This document shows, one piece after another, positions 62,237-64,000 of a stretch of 64,000 nucleotides of DNA. A program made the translations under genes and the position numbers. The notes under the pieces were generated by a model. It worked only from the letters and a program-made list of their open reading frames with translations. It ran no database searches and had not been told where the DNA came from. The DNA is from Variovorax sp. 770b2. GTDB lineage: Bacteria; Pseudomonadota; Gammaproteobacteria; Burkholderiales; Burkholderiaceae_C. The stretch is taken from NCBI RefSeq assembly GCF_900115685.1, contig NZ_FOXJ01000004.1, positions 127,256-191,255 on the forward strand, in the 5' to 3' direction. How positions within the stretch are numbered: the stretch's first letter is position 1; every line of letters begins with the position of its first letter.

Positions 62237-62875
62237 TCAGGGGATGTTCAGTGCGGCAAAGGTGTCGGCACGTGCACGGCGCTGTGCGGAATACCGGAGC
62301 CGCTGAGCGTGGACAATCGCCTTGAGATCAAAAAGCGCCCGCTCAAATAACTCGTTGATTATAACGAAGTCGAATTCCCCGGCCCGGGCCATCTCTTCGG
62401 CGGCATTTTTCAGGCGCAATTCGATGACCGAGGCGCTGTCTTCGCCGCGCCGCTCGAGCCGGGAGCGCAATTCTTCCCAACTGGGCGGCAGGATGAAGAT
62501 CATCACCGCATTGGCGAAGGTCTTGCGGATCTGGAGCGCGCCCTGGAAGTCGATTTCCAGGATCACGTCGGCCCCCTGGGCGATCCGCTCCTCGATGGCC
62601 CTCTTGGAAGTGCCGTACCGGTGGCCGTGCACATGGGCCCATTCCACGAAGCCGTCGGCCGCGATCAGCGCGTCGAATTCGGGGGGCGAGGCAAAGAAGT
62701 ACTCGCGGCCGTGCTTTTCCTGTCCGCGCGGCGGCCGCGTGGTGTGCGACACCGACGGTTGAACCGCCGAGTCGAGCTCCATGAGCGCCTTGACCAGGCT
62801 CGATTTGCCCGCCCCGCTGGGCGCGGCGACCACGAAGATGTTGCCGGGGTAGTCCATTCTTTCGCTCGTCGTCAT
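62237..62875 (-). CDS. gmk: Guanylate kinase
   Basis: Enzyme of 212 residues that phosphorylates GMP to GDP. P-loop APSGAGKSSLVKAL and GMP-binding SHTTRPPRGQEKHGREYFF are present, with FILPPSWEELRSRL later. The start at 62875 overlaps yicC stop (ATGA); ATG 62857 (MDYPG) is an alternative. Confidence 0.96.
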   Translation of the reverse strand: MTTSERMDYPGNIFVVAAPSGAGKSSLVKALMELDSAVQPSVSHTTRPPRGQEKHGREYFFASPPEFDALIAADGFVEWAHVHGHRYGTSKRAIEERIAQGADVILEIDFQGALQIRKTFANAVMIFILPPSWEELRSRLERRGEDSASVIELRLKNAAEEMARAGEFDFVIINELFERALFDLKAIVHAQRLRYSAQRRARADTFAALNIP

Positions 62876-63795
62876 TCGATGTTCTGGACTTGTTCGCGCA
62901 TCTGCTCGATCAGGACCTTCATGTCCACGCCGATGCGCGTGAGTTCCAGGGCTGCCGACTTGGAGCCCAGGGTGTTGGCCTCGCGGTGCAGTTCCTGGAT
63001 CAGGAAGTCCAGGCGCTTGCCGATCTCGCCGCCCTTCTTGAGCAGCCGCTCGATCTCGTCGAGGTGCGAATTCAGCCGGGTGAGCTCTTCCGCCACGTCG
63101 ATGCGGATCGCAAAGGCGGTGGCCTCGGTCAGCGCGCGGTCCTGGGCGGCTTCGGGTAGCGTGCCGCCCGTGCCGGCAGTCAGGCCCATGGCCTCCTGCC
63201 AGCGCTCCAGGAAGCGGTTGCGCTGCTGCTCGACCAGCTGGGGCACCAGCGGACCGGCCTGCAGCACCAGGGTGCGCAGTTGGCCCAGATGGGCCTCGAG
63301 CATCTTGGCGAGCCGGGCGCCTTCGCGCTGGCGGGCCGACATCAGCGCCTCGAGCGCCTTGCCGGCCACCTCGAGCAGGTCGGGGCCCCAGTCGCCGCGG
63401 GTGGCACCGTCGCCGCCGGCAAGGCGGATCACGTCGGCCACGCTCAGTTCGCGGGCTCCGGGCAGCCAGGCCTTGATGCCGTCCTGCACCCCGTTGAGCC
63501 GCTGGAGCAGCTTGACGGAAGGCTCGACGACGCCCGCCTGGGCGGTGTTCTCGATGGCCGCGCGCACCTCGACCTTGCCGCGCTTGAGCTTGCCCGTGAG
63601 CAGCTCGCGCAGCGCCGTCTCATGCTGGCGCAACTCCTCGGGCAACTTGAAGGTGAGGTCGAGGAAACGGCTGTTGACCGAGCGGATTTCTACCCCGAGT
63701 CGGCCTGCGGCGGAAGGCCGTGCTTCGGCTTCGGAGTGGCTGCCTGCGGACCCGTTCTGGCCGCTGGCGTAGCCGGTCATGCTGTAAACTGGCAT
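62872..63795 (-). CDS. yicC: YicC-family endoribonuclease
   Basis: Protein of 307 residues. N-terminus SMTGYASGQN and VEIRSVNSRFLDLTFKLPE, then the C-terminal DUF1732 with LNSHLDEIERLLKKGGEIGKRLDFLIQELHREANTLGSK. E. coli YicC cleaves certain RNAs; role here inferred. It is coupled to gmk by an ATGA overlap. Confidence 0.93.
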   Translation of the reverse strand: MPVYSMTGYASGQNGSAGSHSEAEARPSAAGRLGVEIRSVNSRFLDLTFKLPEELRQHETALRELLTGKLKRGKVEVRAAIENTAQAGVVEPSVKLLQRLNGVQDGIKAWLPGARELSVADVIRLAGGDGATRGDWGPDLLEVAGKALEALMSARQREGARLAKMLEAHLGQLRTLVLQAGPLVPQLVEQQRNRFLERWQEAMGLTAGTGGTLPEAAQDRALTEATAFAIRIDVAEELTRLNSHLDEIERLLKKGGEIGKRLDFLIQELHREANTLGSKSAALELTRIGVDMKVLIEQMREQVQNIE

Positions 63796-63886
63796 TGCGC
63801 CTCACTGTGGTTTTGCTTGCATGCACCGAGGCGTCGGTACAGCGTTCGCTTGCCGCACCATCGCCTTCGGGCGAAACTCCCGGATT

Positions 63887-64000
63887 ATGTCAAAGGTCAA
63901 GCCTTCGCCCCTGTTGCCCGATACGGTCATTGGCGGTTACCGCGTTGTTCGCCGGCTTTCGGCGGGTGGTTTTGGCGTTGTCTATCTCGCCATCGACCCC
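63887..64000 (+). CDS. Serine/threonine protein kinase (3' end beyond window)
   Basis: Only the first 38 residues are visible: VIGGYRVVRRLSAGGFGVVYLAIDP contains the glycine-rich ATP loop (LSAGGFGVVYLA) of Hanks-type kinases. It is divergent from yicC. Everything further, including the catalytic Lys and Asp, is outside the window, so only the family is clear. Confidence 0.85.
   Translation, partial: MSKVKPSPLLPDTVIGGYRVVRRLSAGGFGVVYLAIDP

Overview
The window is ordinary GC-rich bacterial chromosome, densely packed and mostly housekeeping. Gene content and order (caa3-type cox cluster with heme A synthesis genes, lolB-ispE-tRNA-prs-rplY-pth, mutM and mutY near rapZ-recN-nadK-hrcA, gmk-rpoZ-spoT-greB, ABC transporters with many LysR regulators) point to a betaproteobacterium of the Burkholderiales, family Comamonadaceae, most like Variovorax. 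I see no transposase, integrase, phage gene or CRISPR array. No gap between genes exceeds about 300 bases.

Layout. 1-9.3 kb: cytochrome c oxidase genes on the + strand: coxB (cut by the window edge), coxA, a 38-residue assembly protein, ctaG, a DUF2970 protein, coxC, SURF1, a membrane SCO-like protein, ctaA, ctaB and a SCO lipoprotein. One small DUF2909 gene lies on the opposite strand behind a terminator. 9.3-14.9 kb: an AlkD-like protein, the heat-shock sigma factor rpoH with a perfect CIRCE operator, a DUF962 membrane protein, a LuxR-type response regulator with a hybrid histidine kinase, and a small lipoprotein. 14.9-21.9 kb: ftsY, a pair of M16 peptidase-like proteins (only the first has the zinc motif), the divergent argP/argO pair, rsmD and coaD. 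21.9-28.3 kb: a pyroglutamate-related region with 5-oxoprolinase pxpBCA, a LysR regulator, a large lipoprotein that looks like a diverged pyroglutamyl peptidase with Cys replaced by Ser, a small secreted protein, and a normal pcp. 28.3-34.3 kb: hydrolase, Yip1, phosphatase, TPR, tautomerase/LysR and YitT genes, ending in a composite palindromic intergenic element. 34.3-42.7 kb (minus strand): a peptide-type ABC transporter with two tandem binding proteins and an amidase. 42.8-50.5 kb: ferredoxin, DUF4124, pth, rplY, prs, tRNA-Gln, ispE, lolB, a TPR protein, mutM. 50.6-58.5 kb: a dynamin-like GTPase, mutY, rapZ, recN, nadK, hrcA and two tRNAs. 58.5-64 kb: an orphan secreted protein, greB, spoT, rpoZ, gmk, yicC and the start of a Ser/Thr kinase gene.

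How parts connect. HrcA (57-58 kb) is the repressor expected to bind the CIRCE site that overlaps the rpoH promoter (11 kb), so both arms of heat-shock control are visible here. The cox cluster holds the structural subunits plus copper delivery (CtaG, SCO, SCO-like) and heme A synthesis (CtaB then CtaA). The 5-oxoprolinase and pyroglutamyl peptidase genes would together release 5-oxoproline from peptides and convert it to glutamate.

The least ordinary items are the Ser-substituted PCP-like lipoprotein, the CIRCE/palindrome arrangement at rpoH, the composite palindromic element at 34.1-34.3 kb, a G-quadruplex-prone tract inside the kinase receiver domain, and the dynamin-like GTPase with its palindromic start region. 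I found no clearly new multi-gene defence or mobile system.
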